This document shows, one piece after another, positions 35,200 through 44,380 of a stretch of DNA of 64,000 bases. Where the stretch lies: contig CALGLE010000048.1 in NCBI GenBank assembly GCA_937930305.1, positions 62,001 to 126,000 of the forward strand, read 5' to 3'. This DNA is from an uncultured Granulosicoccaceae bacterium (GTDB lineage: Bacteria > Pseudomonadota > Gammaproteobacteria > Granulosicoccales > Granulosicoccaceae). The notes beneath the pieces were generated by a model, which had not been told where the DNA came from, searched no databases, and was given only the letters and a program-made list of their open reading frames with translations. Each line of letters starts with the position of its first letter. Positions within the stretch are counted from its first letter, which is position 1. A program made the position numbers and the translations under genes.

Positions 35200-36510
35200 A
35201 TGACAATTGAATACTTAAAACGTGGAATTTCGGATTCCGACCGGGCCGAGGACGATGCGAAAACGGCAGCCGTTGTCGCCGACACCCTGAAGCAAATCGA
35301 ACAGCATGGGGACAAGGCCGTACATGAATTGGCGGTTAAATTCGATAATTATGATCGAGAATCCTATCGTTTAACCGATGATGAAATTCAATCTATTATC
35401 GCGAAAGTGAGTGCTCGCGATATGGAAGATTTAAAGTTTGCCCAGGAGCAAGTTCGCAACTTCGCCCAAGCACAACGCGCCAGCATGGTAGACATCGAAA
35501 TTGAAACCTTACCTGGCGTCATTTTGGGTCATAAAAATATCCCCGTACAGTCGGTGGGTTGTTATGTGCCCGGTGGCAAATTCCCAATGGTCGCGTCAGC
35601 TCATATGTCGATTGCCACCGCATCGGTTGCAGGCGTTCCTCGCATAGTGGCTTGCACTCCGCCATTCAATGGCGAACCCAATCCGGCGGTTATTGCGGCT
35701 ATGCACTTAGGTGGTGCGCATGAAATTTATGTGCTCGGAGGCATTCAAGCGGTGGGTGCGATGGCCTTGGGAACTCAAACCATTGCACCGGTGCATTTGC
35801 TGGTAGGGCCTGGAAACGCATTCGTGGCCGAAGCCAAACGGCAATTGTTTGGTCGTGTGGGCATTGATCTGTTCGCCGGCCCCACCGAAACCATGGTAAT
35901 CGCCGATGACACAGTGGATGCTGAACTGTGTGCAACCGATTTGTTAGGCCAAGCCGAACATGGGTATAACAGTCCCGCTGTTTTACTGACCAATTCGCGA
36001 ACACTGGCCGAAGAGACACTAAAAGAAATCGATCGCTTACTTACCATCCTGCCAACAGCTGATACGGCATCCGTCAGTTGGCGTGACTACGGTGAAGTGA
36101 TTCTTTGCGATACCTACGACGAAATGCTGGAAGTTGCCGATGACATCGCTTCAGAGCATGTACAGGTGATGACCGATCGTGACGATTGGTTTTTAGAGAA
36201 TATGACGTGCTATGGCGCATTGTTTCTTGGGGCTCGAACGAATGTGGCCAATGGCGATAAGGTCATCGGCACGAATCATACCTTGCCAACGAAAAAAGCC
36301 GGTCGTTACACCGGTGGCTTGTGGGTGGGGAAATTTCTAAAAACGCATTCCTATCAGAAGGTGTTAACCGATGAGGCGGCAACCACCATCGGTGAATACG
36401 GCTCGCGTTTGTGCATGTTGGAAGGTTTTGTTGGGCACGCTGAGCAATGCAATGTGAGGGTTCGCCGATACGGTAAGAAAAACGTACCTTACGGCGAAGC
36501 GGCACTTTGA
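35200..36510 (+). CDS. HisD-family dehydrogenase, sulfopropanediol dehydrogenase (HpsN)-like
   Basis: 436 residues from the ATG at 35200, with AGGG 5 bases upstream. The fold is that of histidinol dehydrogenase, and the metal ligands are kept: Gln251 and His254 (GQAEHG), Asp353 (NGDKVIG) and His413 (VGHAEQ). The catalytic Glu319-His320 pair sits in ASEHVQVM. The segments [20 protein letters not shown] and [20 protein letters not shown] resemble HpsN, which oxidises (R)-2,3-dihydroxypropane-1-sulfonate. Its place in a transporter/LacI operon and not in a his operon shows a catabolic role. The alcohol oxidised is unproven; other polyols are possible. Confidence 0.82.
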   Translation: MTIEYLKRGISDSDRAEDDAKTAAVVADTLKQIEQHGDKAVHELAVKFDNYDRESYRLTDDEIQSIIAKVSARDMEDLKFAQEQVRNFAQAQRASMVDIEIETLPGVILGHKNIPVQSVGCYVPGGKFPMVASAHMSIATASVAGVPRIVACTPPFNGEPNPAVIAAMHLGGAHEIYVLGGIQAVGAMALGTQTIAPVHLLVGPGNAFVAEAKRQLFGRVGIDLFAGPTETMVIADDTVDAELCATDLLGQAEHGYNSPAVLLTNSRTLAEETLKEIDRLLTILPTADTASVSWRDYGEVILCDTYDEMLEVADDIASEHVQVMTDRDDWFLENMTCYGALFLGARTNVANGDKVIGTNHTLPTKKAGRYTGGLWVGKFLKTHSYQKVLTDEAATTIGEYGSRLCMLEGFVGHAEQCNVRVRRYGKKNVPYGEAAL

Positions 36511-36519
36511 TCTAACACC

Positions 36520-37284
36520 ATGGCACTCCCAACGACACCCTCATTTAGATTGGATGGAAAGCGCGCTTTGGTCGCTGGCGCATCCTCAGGTATTGGACTG
36601 GGTGCGGCAGTGGCATTGGCTGAAGCCGGTGCACACGTTTTCGTCGCGGCAAGACGCGCGGACGCACTTGATGAGCTCGTTGCCACCCTGTCAAAACGAG
36701 ATTTAAAAGCTACGGCTGTGCCGATGGATGTGTGTGATTTCGAGGCCACTCAAAAAACGGTGGCAGAACACGGCCCGTTTGATGTGTTGGTAAATTCTGC
36801 CGGCTTGGCCCGTCACAGTGCCGCTGTGAATACCACTGAAACGGACTATGACGCGGTAACGGATTTAAATGTTAAAGCCGCCTACTTTCTTACCCAGGCC
36901 GTTGCGAAGGGTTTATTAAACTCTAAGAAGCCTGGGTCTCTGATCAACATTTCTTCTCAAATGGCGCATGTGGGTGGGCCTGAACGAGCGGTGTATTGCG
37001 CCACAAAACACGCGGTGGAGGGCTTTACCAAAGCCATGGCCATTGAATGGGGGCCATCCAACATCCGAGTGAATACGGTTTGTCCGACGTTTGTACTCAC
37101 CGAGTTATCGAAGGTAACCTTTGATGACCCGGTTAAAAAGCAATGGATCTTGGATAAGATTCAACTGAACAGAGCGGCCGAAATTGAAGACATCATGGGG
37201 CCGGTGGTTTTTCTCGCCTCGGATGCTTCCGCCATGATCACTGGCACATCTTTGCTGGTGGATGGCGGTTGGACTGCCGACTGA
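36520..37284 (+). CDS. SDR-family oxidoreductase, catabolic
   Basis: 254 residues, a classical short-chain dehydrogenase. The cofactor motif is ALVAGASSGIGLGAA, followed by VNSAG. Ser in LINISSQMAH and the pair YCATK complete the active site. The end GTSLLVDGGWTAD is standard. It follows the HpsN-like gene after 9 bases. A second alcohol oxidation or a keto reduction in the same pathway is likely. Its stop overlaps the ATG of the regulator (TGATG). Confidence 0.88.
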   Translation: MALPTTPSFRLDGKRALVAGASSGIGLGAAVALAEAGAHVFVAARRADALDELVATLSKRDLKATAVPMDVCDFEATQKTVAEHGPFDVLVNSAGLARHSAAVNTTETDYDAVTDLNVKAAYFLTQAVAKGLLNSKKPGSLINISSQMAHVGGPERAVYCATKHAVEGFTKAMAIEWGPSNIRVNTVCPTFVLTELSKVTFDDPVKKQWILDKIQLNRAAEIEDIMGPVVFLASDASAMITGTSLLVDGGWTAD

Positions 37285-38318
37285 TGTCATCTGAAAAAAT
37301 CACATCCATTGAAGTGGCTCATCGGGCCGGTGTGAGTCAGTCGGCGGTCAGTCGCGTGTTTACACCGGGTGCATCGGCTTCAAAACAAACGGTTGAAAAG
37401 GTAAGAAAAGCGGCCTCTGAGCTTGGCTATCGACCCAATGTATTGGCTCGAGCCATGGTGTCCGGAAAAAGCCGAATTATCGGGCTTTTGGTGGCTTATC
37501 TAGACAACCAATTTTATCCAGACGCGCTGGAAAAACTCTCCAGTGCGTTACAAGAACGTGGGTATCATTTACTGGTATTCATGGCGGGAAAAGACGCTGG
37601 CAACATCGACAATGTGGTGGATGAAATGCTGGACTACCAAGTCGAAGGCATTATTGCAGCTTCTGTCTCGATGTCGTCAAAGCTGGCTGAACGTTGCCAA
37701 AGCGTTGGTGTTCCAATCGTATTTTTTAACCGATCACAAAATGATGAAACCCGCTTTGCGGTAACGTCAGATAACTACGCAGGTGGCCGCAAAGTCGCTG
37801 ACTACTTAGTCGCTGCGGGGCATACAAAGATCGCTTACATCGCCGGGTGGCAATTTGCGTCCACACAATACGATCGAGAAGCAGGCTTTGTTGACGGGTT
37901 GAACAAACATCAAATAAATTTACACGCTCGTGGCGTTGGCAACTTTACATCCGAGGGCGCTGCAGAGGCTGCGCGTTTGTTATTCGATAAAGACCCGCCC
38001 GATGCACTGTTTGTTGCCAATGACCATATGGCGTTCAGTGTGATGGACACCTTACGCTATGAATTAGGGCTGTCCATTCCAGACGATGTATCGGTGGTTG
38101 GCTACGATGATGTGCCGATTGCCAGTTGGCCTTCCTTTAATTTAACGACCGTTCGTCAACGCGCGAATCAGATGGTATCCAAAACCGTGGACATCATCAT
38201 TGCGCAAATCGAAGGCGATGCGGCAAAACCACAAAATGTAAAAATTGAAGCGCCCTTGATCGTGCGGGGATCAACGAGGGCCATCGCGAGTTGCCAGCCC
38301 AATTCAAGCGTAAAATGA
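37284..38318 (+). CDS. LacI-family transcriptional regulator
   Basis: 344 residues. The HTH is at the very N-terminus (SIEVAHRAGVSQSAVSRVFT) with a hinge helix (GYRPNVLARAMVSGKSRIIG). A periplasmic-binding-protein-like ligand domain follows (NFTSEGAAEAARLLFD, PDALFVANDHMAFSVMD, SVVGYDDVPIASWPSFNLTT). I chose the ATG at 37284 within TGATG; an upstream TTG at 37269 is less likely. It probably represses the cluster from the palindrome at 30757-30774. The next gene starts inside its stop codon (ATGA). Confidence 0.9.
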   Translation: MSSEKITSIEVAHRAGVSQSAVSRVFTPGASASKQTVEKVRKAASELGYRPNVLARAMVSGKSRIIGLLVAYLDNQFYPDALEKLSSALQERGYHLLVFMAGKDAGNIDNVVDEMLDYQVEGIIAASVSMSSKLAERCQSVGVPIVFFNRSQNDETRFAVTSDNYAGGRKVADYLVAAGHTKIAYIAGWQFASTQYDREAGFVDGLNKHQINLHARGVGNFTSEGAAEAARLLFDKDPPDALFVANDHMAFSVMDTLRYELGLSIPDDVSVVGYDDVPIASWPSFNLTTVRQRANQMVSKTVDIIIAQIEGDAAKPQNVKIEAPLIVRGSTRAIASCQPNSSVK

Positions 38319-39286
38319 AAGGTTTTGATCCAAAATTTAAGGATTTACCCGACTACATCTTGGGAATCACCCAAGAGATTTGGGAAAATCGCGGCATCCA
38401 TACACTGAATCAATACTACGGCAAAGACATTTGCTTACGCATGCCGCTGGGCGTGTACCACGGTAATCAAGGCGTTATCAGTAAAACCCAAAGTACACTG
38501 GTGGAGTTTCCTGATCGAGAACTGCTGGGTGAGGATGTTATTTGGTCAGGCAATGAAGACGACGGGTTTTTAAGTTCGCATCGATTGTATTGCACGGGAA
38601 CCCATAGCGGCCCAAGTATGTTTGGCAGCCCGACCGGTAAGCCCGTTGTTTTCCGCGTTATTGCGGATTGCTACGCCATCAATAATCAAATCACCGATGA
38701 ATGGTTGGTGCGCGACTATGGTGCGGTGGCGAAGCAATTGGGAACGGATGCAAGAAACATTGCCCAGGCATTAATCCAAAGTGAAGGTGGGCCGGAACAC
38801 GCCTTACCCACACTCACACCTGCCAATGACCCAACCGGGCCGTATCAGGGAAAAGGTAATGATAACGAATGGGGTGAAACCTACGCCGATTATCTAACTC
38901 GCCTGATGCGCGCTGAATTCAGCTTAATTCCCTTACGTTACGACCGAGCGGTACACGCAGAATACCCTGGTCAAATCAGTGCGCATGGTTGGAAAGCCGT
39001 CGATGCTTTCTGGCTAGGTTTACGAGCCTCTTTTCCAAATGCCGTGTTCTCTATTGAACACCAAATAGGTCGTGACGATGCGCAAAGCCCGCCTCGAGCC
39101 GCTTTACGATGGAGCTTGCACGGTAAACACGAAGGTTGGGGCCACTTTGGTAAACCCAGCGGCGCAGACGTTTACATCCTGGGTATCAGCCACGCAGAGT
39201 TTGGGCCTAGAGGCTTACGCCGGGAATATACCGTTTTCGATGAGGTAGCTATCTGGAAACAGATCCTCCTCCAACAGATGGACTAA
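38315..39286 (+). CDS. Tandem SnoaL/NTF2-like protein 2
   Basis: 323 residues from the ATG at 38315 (ATGA overlap with lacI). It has two SnoaL/NTF2-like domains: about residues 15-140 (YYGKDICLRMPLGVYHGNQG, VFRVIADCYAINNQITDEWL) and about 195-320 (AVHAEYPGQISAHGWKAVDA, WGHFGKPSGADVYILGISHA). Overall layout and size match the protein at 29680-30678, with low direct similarity by eye. Possible roles are isomerase, lyase or dehydratase on the imported compound. The cupin gene starts 6 bases after its stop. Confidence 0.7.
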   Translation: MKGFDPKFKDLPDYILGITQEIWENRGIHTLNQYYGKDICLRMPLGVYHGNQGVISKTQSTLVEFPDRELLGEDVIWSGNEDDGFLSSHRLYCTGTHSGPSMFGSPTGKPVVFRVIADCYAINNQITDEWLVRDYGAVAKQLGTDARNIAQALIQSEGGPEHALPTLTPANDPTGPYQGKGNDNEWGETYADYLTRLMRAEFSLIPLRYDRAVHAEYPGQISAHGWKAVDAFWLGLRASFPNAVFSIEHQIGRDDAQSPPRAALRWSLHGKHEGWGHFGKPSGADVYILGISHAEFGPRGLRREYTVFDEVAIWKQILLQQMD

Positions 39287-39292
39287 CTGACT

Positions 39293-40276
39293 ATGACGAC
39301 AACAGCGCTCAACATGGAATCAAGAATTGTTCGCTACGGAGATTTACAGCCGTGTCGAACGGCGTTTATCGACGCTCATACGCCTGGCTCTGATCAAAAA
39401 GAAAATTTCACCATCATTGGTGGTGGCGTGTCTGAAAGTGCCGATCAACATGTGCATATACACGATACGCCAGGGTTTAACATTGGCGCGGCCGGTCAAC
39501 CACCCCGGGTTAGAAATTCATTGCACAGCCACACAACGGCTGAAGTTTTTTTCATATTAAAAGGTAAGTGGCGGTTCTTTTGGGGTCGTTGGGGCAACGC
39601 CGGTGAAGTGGTTTTGGAAGAAGGCGATATTATTGATATCCCCACGGGCATTTTCAGAGGCTTTGAAAATATTGGCACCGACTACGGCATGATCATGGCT
39701 GTACTGGGCGGTGACGATGCCGGTGGCGGCGTCACCTGGGCACCCCAAGTGATCACCGACGCGGCTGATCATGGCCTAGTGCTCGCAGAATCAGGCCGAC
39801 TGTACGATACAAAAAAAGGTGAGGCGTTACCTGAAGGCGTGAAGCCGATGCCGTTACTCGATGAAGCGCAATTACGTAACATACCCGAACCCAGTGTGGA
39901 GGACGTGGTACCTCACTATGTTGCCCGCTATTGGGATTTAATGTCGTTAGCCCACGACAAACCGGCCGCGGTTATTGGTGAAAACGCAATAATAAAAGAC
40001 AAACCGGGGTTTGATTTAGAATTTCTGACTCGAGGCTCGATCAGCTCTGAACTGCATACCAGCGACCAACATGAAATTTTGATGCCGATGCGTGGGCACT
40101 GGAAATTCACATGGGAAAGTGGCAGCACCGTGCTGAACCCCGGGGACACCTGTGCGGTTCCCCCAGGGACTGCTCATTCGTTGCAACCTAACATGAGTGG
40201 TGAAGCCAGCCTGTATCGGGTTCGTTCCAATGAAGACCCGGCAGGGCCTACGTGGAATGCACGGTTTCAAAGTTAA
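39293..40276 (+). CDS. Double-domain cupin (bicupin)
   Basis: 327 residues with two cupin barrels. The first holds SLHSHTTAEVFFILKGKWRF and VLEEGDIIDIPTGIFRGFEN; the second holds SSELHTSDQHEILMPMRGHW and VLNPGDTCAVPPGTAHSLQP. Metal-binding His/Glu positions look present in domain 1 (HSH...E) and partly in domain 2 (H...H.E). Bicupins include dioxygenases, isomerases and decarboxylases. It is the last gene of the LacI operon. Its 3' end overlaps the convergent Nudix gene by 29 bases. Confidence 0.78.
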   Translation: MTTTALNMESRIVRYGDLQPCRTAFIDAHTPGSDQKENFTIIGGGVSESADQHVHIHDTPGFNIGAAGQPPRVRNSLHSHTTAEVFFILKGKWRFFWGRWGNAGEVVLEEGDIIDIPTGIFRGFENIGTDYGMIMAVLGGDDAGGGVTWAPQVITDAADHGLVLAESGRLYDTKKGEALPEGVKPMPLLDEAQLRNIPEPSVEDVVPHYVARYWDLMSLAHDKPAAVIGENAIIKDKPGFDLEFLTRGSISSELHTSDQHEILMPMRGHWKFTWESGSTVLNPGDTCAVPPGTAHSLQPNMSGEASLYRVRSNEDPAGPTWNARFQS

Positions 40277-40763
40277 CGTCGTGTGCAACCATTGCGTCGC
40301 CATCGAAAATGAATCGCCCGTTGACGCGTTCACCCGCCAAAACACGCGGTAACCAGATGGCATCGTCTTCCCACATTTCAGTGTAAGGAATGTCCGTTAC
40401 GTTGAACCATAACGGAATGGCTTCCTCAGTTTCTGTGGGCACTCCGGTGTATTTTTCAGCGACGAACACTTGAACATCAATGGAGTAGTGATCAGTAAAC
40501 TGAAACCGCAGTCGGCCATGGTTAGTGGATGTACTCACTGTCACGCACAGCTCTTCGTGCAGTTCTCGATGGGCACAGGCTTGAGCGGTTTCGCGCCCCT
40601 CAAGCTTTCCCCCTGGCCCATTAATTTTCCCCGCACCCAGGCCACGCTTTTTACGAATGAGTAGCACTTGATCTTCATTTCGCACAAAAATAAGCGTGGC
40701 TTGATGCACCGCTTTCCAGTGCTCATCCAAATCGGTGAGAGAATATGTACGCTCAATTGTCAT
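40248..40763 (-). CDS. Nudix hydrolase, MutT/8-oxo-dGTP diphosphatase-like
   Basis: 171 residues from the ATG at 40763 (a GTG at 40793 would add ten). The Nudix box reads GKLEGRETAQACAHRELHEEL, fitting G-X5-E-X7-R-E-U-X-E-E. The GLGAGKINGPGGKLEG lead-in resembles MTH1/MutT-type enzymes that act on oxidised purine nucleotides. The specificity is a family-level guess. It is convergent with, and overlaps, the bicupin gene. Confidence 0.82.
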   Translation of the reverse strand: MTIERTYSLTDLDEHWKAVHQATLIFVRNEDQVLLIRKKRGLGAGKINGPGGKLEGRETAQACAHRELHEELCVTVSTSTNHGRLRFQFTDHYSIDVQVFVAEKYTGVPTETEEAIPLWFNVTDIPYTEMWEDDAIWLPRVLAGERVNGRFIFDGDAMVAHDVNFETVHST

Positions 40764-40816
40764 GTTGGTTAAGAGTACCGAATGAGCGTACACATTTCCA
40801 TCGTTAAAAATTCAGT

Positions 40817-41608
40817 CTACGGCTCTAGTAGATAGATCACCGGCTCGCGCTCAAGCTCACTGATTTTTATCGGCCGTCCCATGGTGACATCGTATTGGTT
40901 TACCCCTTCTTCACCGATGGTCAACAAGATGTCGTTTACCATCAACATATCGATGCAGCGTTCATTGGGTAGGTTAAATTGCAACGTGGGTTTTCGTGGG
41001 TCTTCCAAAGAAAAGGTTTTGATTCCCCCTTCCCCATCGCACACATGCAACCGATCCCCATCCAATGTCAAGCCACGCGGCCCCCGCATATTGACGGTGT
41101 GTATCAATTGAGGATCACTGGGGTCGGATATATCCACCACATCCATTCGATCCGTATTTTCGTTAGGAAACTGAGCCGGATCTCGACTTAACGTCACGTA
41201 TGCCAAGTCATCCCTGGCCACTACCGGATCTACCGCGGTTGCGTGAATGAATTCACCAATGAGGGTGGGTGCCGCTCTATCTGAATTATCTAGAATGAAT
41301 ACACCACTATCCGCACCCACTAACAGGTAGTCACCGTAGGGGAACAAAGTTTCGATGCTAAAGTCGAGTTGAACTGTCGTCCATGGTTCCGGGTTATCCC
41401 CATCTTCGACATTGAACAGTTGAATCACATCGCCGCTGATTGCATAGAGATAGTTATCGATCAGCGCCATTCGAGCCGTCGAACCGCGCTGGCCTTGATT
41501 CGAAGAAGACTCTGCCCCTCCTGAACTTCCTCCCGATTCGTTGCAACCCGAAATGCCTAAGGCAAGACCAATGAGAATCGTTGTAAACCAATTTTTATGG
41601 ATGTTCAT
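40817..41608 (-). CDS. Lipoprotein with LVIVD-like beta-propeller repeats
   Basis: 263 residues. The lipobox ISGC gives lipidated Cys22, followed by a Ser/Gly-rich linker. The body shows repeated strands of the LVIVD kind (GVFILDNSDRAAPTLIGEF, RMDVVDISDPSDPQLIHTV, GIKTFSLEDPRKPTLQFNL). These repeats are found in surface proteins of unknown function. The ATG forms an ATGA overlap with the stop of the membrane protein upstream, so both are made together. Confidence 0.75.
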   Translation of the reverse strand: MNIHKNWFTTILIGLALGISGCNESGGSSGGAESSSNQGQRGSTARMALIDNYLYAISGDVIQLFNVEDGDNPEPWTTVQLDFSIETLFPYGDYLLVGADSGVFILDNSDRAAPTLIGEFIHATAVDPVVARDDLAYVTLSRDPAQFPNENTDRMDVVDISDPSDPQLIHTVNMRGPRGLTLDGDRLHVCDGEGGIKTFSLEDPRKPTLQFNLPNERCIDMLMVNDILLTIGEEGVNQYDVTMGRPIKISELEREPVIYLLEP

Positions 41609-42579
41609 CGGTTCACCTCATAGGCAATAATAACCCCCAGATTTCGATCTATCTCATCCTCATTCAATCGAATGTTTGATGGGATATTTTGATTTTCATC
41701 CCAAGCAAACACACCTATTTTTCTGTCCACTTCGGTGATCGTGTCTGCGTTAGCGATATCAAGCGTCACTAAATCTACAAAACTGTCCGCGTATAATCGT
41801 GTACCTCTAATTTCTATATCTAAGTTACCGGGTACATTGATAAATCTAACGGGGGTCGGATCAAACGGGTCGGTGTTATCAATCACATGGATACCGCGAT
41901 TGCGCTCATTGATATACAGATAGTTTTGGAACGCATAGATTCGGCCCACATCATCCATGGGGCGCACCACTTCTTGACGAACTGAGGATCTCAGTTCCGA
42001 ATAGGACATATAAATGGGTGAAGCACTTTGAAACCGCTCAACACAGTTTCCATCATCGTCGTAGCGGGCGCAGCTTTGGTAGCCATAGCCATCAGCGTAA
42101 GATGCCACACCCAATATCGAAAATACACTCAGTGCAATGACCGGCACATAGGGCTTTGATTTGCTAGGCGCTACTGAAGTTTTCCCAATGCAATGCAGTA
42201 AACCAAACGCAAAGGGTATGGCTAGCACTATAGCTAAACAATCTAACAAGGTAGTCGTTCCAAACCCTACTTCGATGGTCAGCAACACCACCAAACTCAA
42301 TGAGCACCATCCCATCAGGGCTTTACGTGAAGAGTCGGTAGCGCGTAACCAAGACCCCAACAACAGAAACAGGCCGAGCGCGTGCACAAATGAGGGCAAA
42401 CTACCGCCCATAAATTGGGCCCAGGCGGCATCATAAGGTAATCCCAAATCGGTGAATATCGGTTGGAGATCAGCGGGACGAGCAACGCTGTAATACAGCA
42501 CGCCGATGCCCAGTAAGCTACTAACTAAAAGTGAGACAGGCCACCAGCTCAAGCGAGTGAGGGTTCGTTGGTTATCCAT
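41605..42579 (-). CDS. Membrane protein with C-terminal LVIVD-like domain
   Basis: 324 residues. The N-terminal 160 residues hold about five or six transmembrane helices (ISLL... through ALSVFSILGVASYADGYG). The C-terminal half is predicted extracytoplasmic, with LVIVD-like strands (NRGIHVIDNTDPFDPTPVRF, LVTLDIANADTITEVDR). It is the first gene of a two-gene operon with the LVIVD lipoprotein. Together they may form a membrane-anchored complex. The helical part is unrecognised. Confidence 0.65.
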   Translation of the reverse strand: MDNQRTLTRLSWWPVSLLVSSLLGIGVLYYSVARPADLQPIFTDLGLPYDAAWAQFMGGSLPSFVHALGLFLLLGSWLRATDSSRKALMGWCSLSLVVLLTIEVGFGTTTLLDCLAIVLAIPFAFGLLHCIGKTSVAPSKSKPYVPVIALSVFSILGVASYADGYGYQSCARYDDDGNCVERFQSASPIYMSYSELRSSVRQEVVRPMDDVGRIYAFQNYLYINERNRGIHVIDNTDPFDPTPVRFINVPGNLDIEIRGTRLYADSFVDLVTLDIANADTITEVDRKIGVFAWDENQNIPSNIRLNEDEIDRNLGVIIAYEVNR

Positions 42580-42661
42580 AATCGGTATTAACTCCTTATA
42601 AAATGACTAATTACTGCGAACATGACTCATATCAGGTAGGCAAGCGTCTTAGAAACCACAA

Positions 42662-43462
42662 ATGGACTTTACACAAATCATGACACTTAAATTTATCTCA
42701 GCCCCCTTGAATGGCTTGCAATCGGTCCTTTTCCCGGCATTGGCTAAGAGTGTAGGAGCTGTGTTGCTTTTTAGCGGCCTGCCAAGTTTTGTGCACGCGG
42801 ACATGCCAGCGCACGGTCGACCCGGAAATTTGAAGCCACTGCCTGGGGTTGCTATTGGCGCAGGCGCTTCTGCCGGTAACTCAAACACACAGCAATACGC
42901 GTATTTAGAGGGTAAATTCAACCATAAGCTTATGGTTGTGGCCGATTTCAAAACGGGGCAAAGCGAAGAATCGGATGTGGCCATCAATGGTTCACTGGAT
43001 GTTGAAGCCGATGGAACAGGCTTCGGAATTTATTATCAATTACCTGAGTCCAGAAATATGTACCTGACGGCCGCCATTCGGCAATTAACCAATAACGTTA
43101 CCGATTCGGAAATTATCCTTTCGGGTTCTAGCCAAGTGGGCTATCTAGAAAAACGCGTACCCACGGAAATAACGTTATTGGCCGAACACAGCAGCTGGGC
43201 ACGCGGTGGCTGGCAACCCTATGTGGGCTTAGGCTATCGACAAACCAAAATCACCACCGACATCAGTACGACGGGGGGACGACAAATCTCACAGTCAAAA
43301 TCCGTTCAGAACTCTGGGCAATTCACCGGCGGACTGCACTACCAATATAAGAAATTGTCGTGGTTTCTGGAAGCGACTGCCAGTACGGCAAAAGATTCAC
43401 CGTTTCAAATTCATACCGGGTTGCGGCTTGGTTTTTTCCATCGGCCCGCGGGTGGCAAATAA
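42662..43462 (+). CDS. Putative outer-membrane beta-barrel protein
   Basis: 266 residues. An N-terminal hydrophobic segment (AKSVGAVLLFSGLPSFVHA) acts as a signal peptide. Alternating-pattern strands follow (QQYAYLEGKFNHKLMVVADF, MYLTAAIRQLT, WQPYVGLGYRQTKITTDIS) and the chain closes with HTGLRLGFFHRP. This suits a small barrel of about eight strands. The function is unknown. It is divergent from the LVIVD pair across 82 bases. Confidence 0.6.
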   Translation: MDFTQIMTLKFISAPLNGLQSVLFPALAKSVGAVLLFSGLPSFVHADMPAHGRPGNLKPLPGVAIGAGASAGNSNTQQYAYLEGKFNHKLMVVADFKTGQSEESDVAINGSLDVEADGTGFGIYYQLPESRNMYLTAAIRQLTNNVTDSEIILSGSSQVGYLEKRVPTEITLLAEHSSWARGGWQPYVGLGYRQTKITTDISTTGGRQISQSKSVQNSGQFTGGLHYQYKKLSWFLEATASTAKDSPFQIHTGLRLGFFHRPAGGK

Positions 43463-43601
43463 ATCGGCGTTTTCATGCATTTTAATTCATTTGCCCATGT
43501 TTTATATAGCACTTTGACCCTCTAGATTTCCTTTGCATTTGTCAAATATGGCAAAGTGGTCATTAATCGAAAGGCGATTTATTGAACCCGAGTTGCACAA
43601 T

Positions 43602-44357
43602 ATGAAAATTAAATTACACCCCCTTCAATCCTTAATCCAAGCACTGGTGCTGTTCACCTTCGTTTTTACGATGGGCAATGCAACCGCGCAAGTTGGATTA
43701 ACGAAAGAGCAAGTGGCCAAAGACGTCAGCGAAAAACTCTCCGAAGCCTCGGGTTCGATGTTACAAATTACCTACTTTAATATTCTTGAGTCCAAAGAAG
43801 CGGAACAGGGCAAATTTGAAGTCAATATTGAAATGACGGTGCAGGCTGATGAGCCAGCCATTGCGGCAGCGATTGCTCGTGCTAACGCCAATAAGCTATC
43901 GGCTAATTGGCGACAAGAAGCCGCCCGTATTCAACGCTTAGCCCAGTCCGCACGGAAAAAAAATGGTGTCACAGAAACCATACAAGCCGTTTATCAACTT
44001 AGCCGAGTGGGTGCCTGGGAAATTACAGAAATCAGTGACAACACCTCGGAGTACACACGGCTACGTAATCTAAATGGCCCGAACAGCGCGCCGGAGGAAG
44101 CTCAGGTGGTCGCCGAATTTCAAAGCATGATTAAGCTCTTATCCAACGACGCGGCATCGTTTAGCAGCTTCGAAATTTTCAGCGCCACTGCGATGCCGAA
44201 TAATCAAGTGAAATTGAATATTCGAATGCAGTTAAAAGGTGATGGCAATTCACCTAAAAACATCGATTTTGCACGCCGAGTGAACGGTATAACCAATGAG
44301 ATTGAAGCTGTTTACCAGCGCGATGCTGGTGGTAACTGGCGCCGAATCATTGAGTAA
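43602..44357 (+). CDS. Secreted protein of unknown function, two similar halves
   Basis: 251 residues from the ATG at 43602, chosen because a signal peptide starts there (LIQALVLFTFVFTMGNATAQ). The mature part contains two related halves, each with a long strand-helix unit ending in an EAVYQ-type segment (TIQAVYQLSRVGAWEITEI near the middle and EIEAVYQRDAGGNWRRIIE at the C-terminus). An internal duplication is likely. I recognise no family. A frame extension upstream to 43533 lacks a signal peptide start. Confidence 0.6.
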   Translation: MKIKLHPLQSLIQALVLFTFVFTMGNATAQVGLTKEQVAKDVSEKLSEASGSMLQITYFNILESKEAEQGKFEVNIEMTVQADEPAIAAAIARANANKLSANWRQEAARIQRLAQSARKKNGVTETIQAVYQLSRVGAWEITEISDNTSEYTRLRNLNGPNSAPEEAQVVAEFQSMIKLLSNDAASFSSFEIFSATAMPNNQVKLNIRMQLKGDGNSPKNIDFARRVNGITNEIEAVYQRDAGGNWRRIIE

Positions 44358-44380
44358 TCGTTTTATTTTGGGTTAAGTTC

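Noticed and set aside
35200-36510. Calling the dehydrogenase a histidine biosynthesis hisD
   Set aside because: No his genes are near, the gene is in a transporter-regulator operon, and the GGKFPM and KKAGRYTGG segments fit the HpsN branch better.
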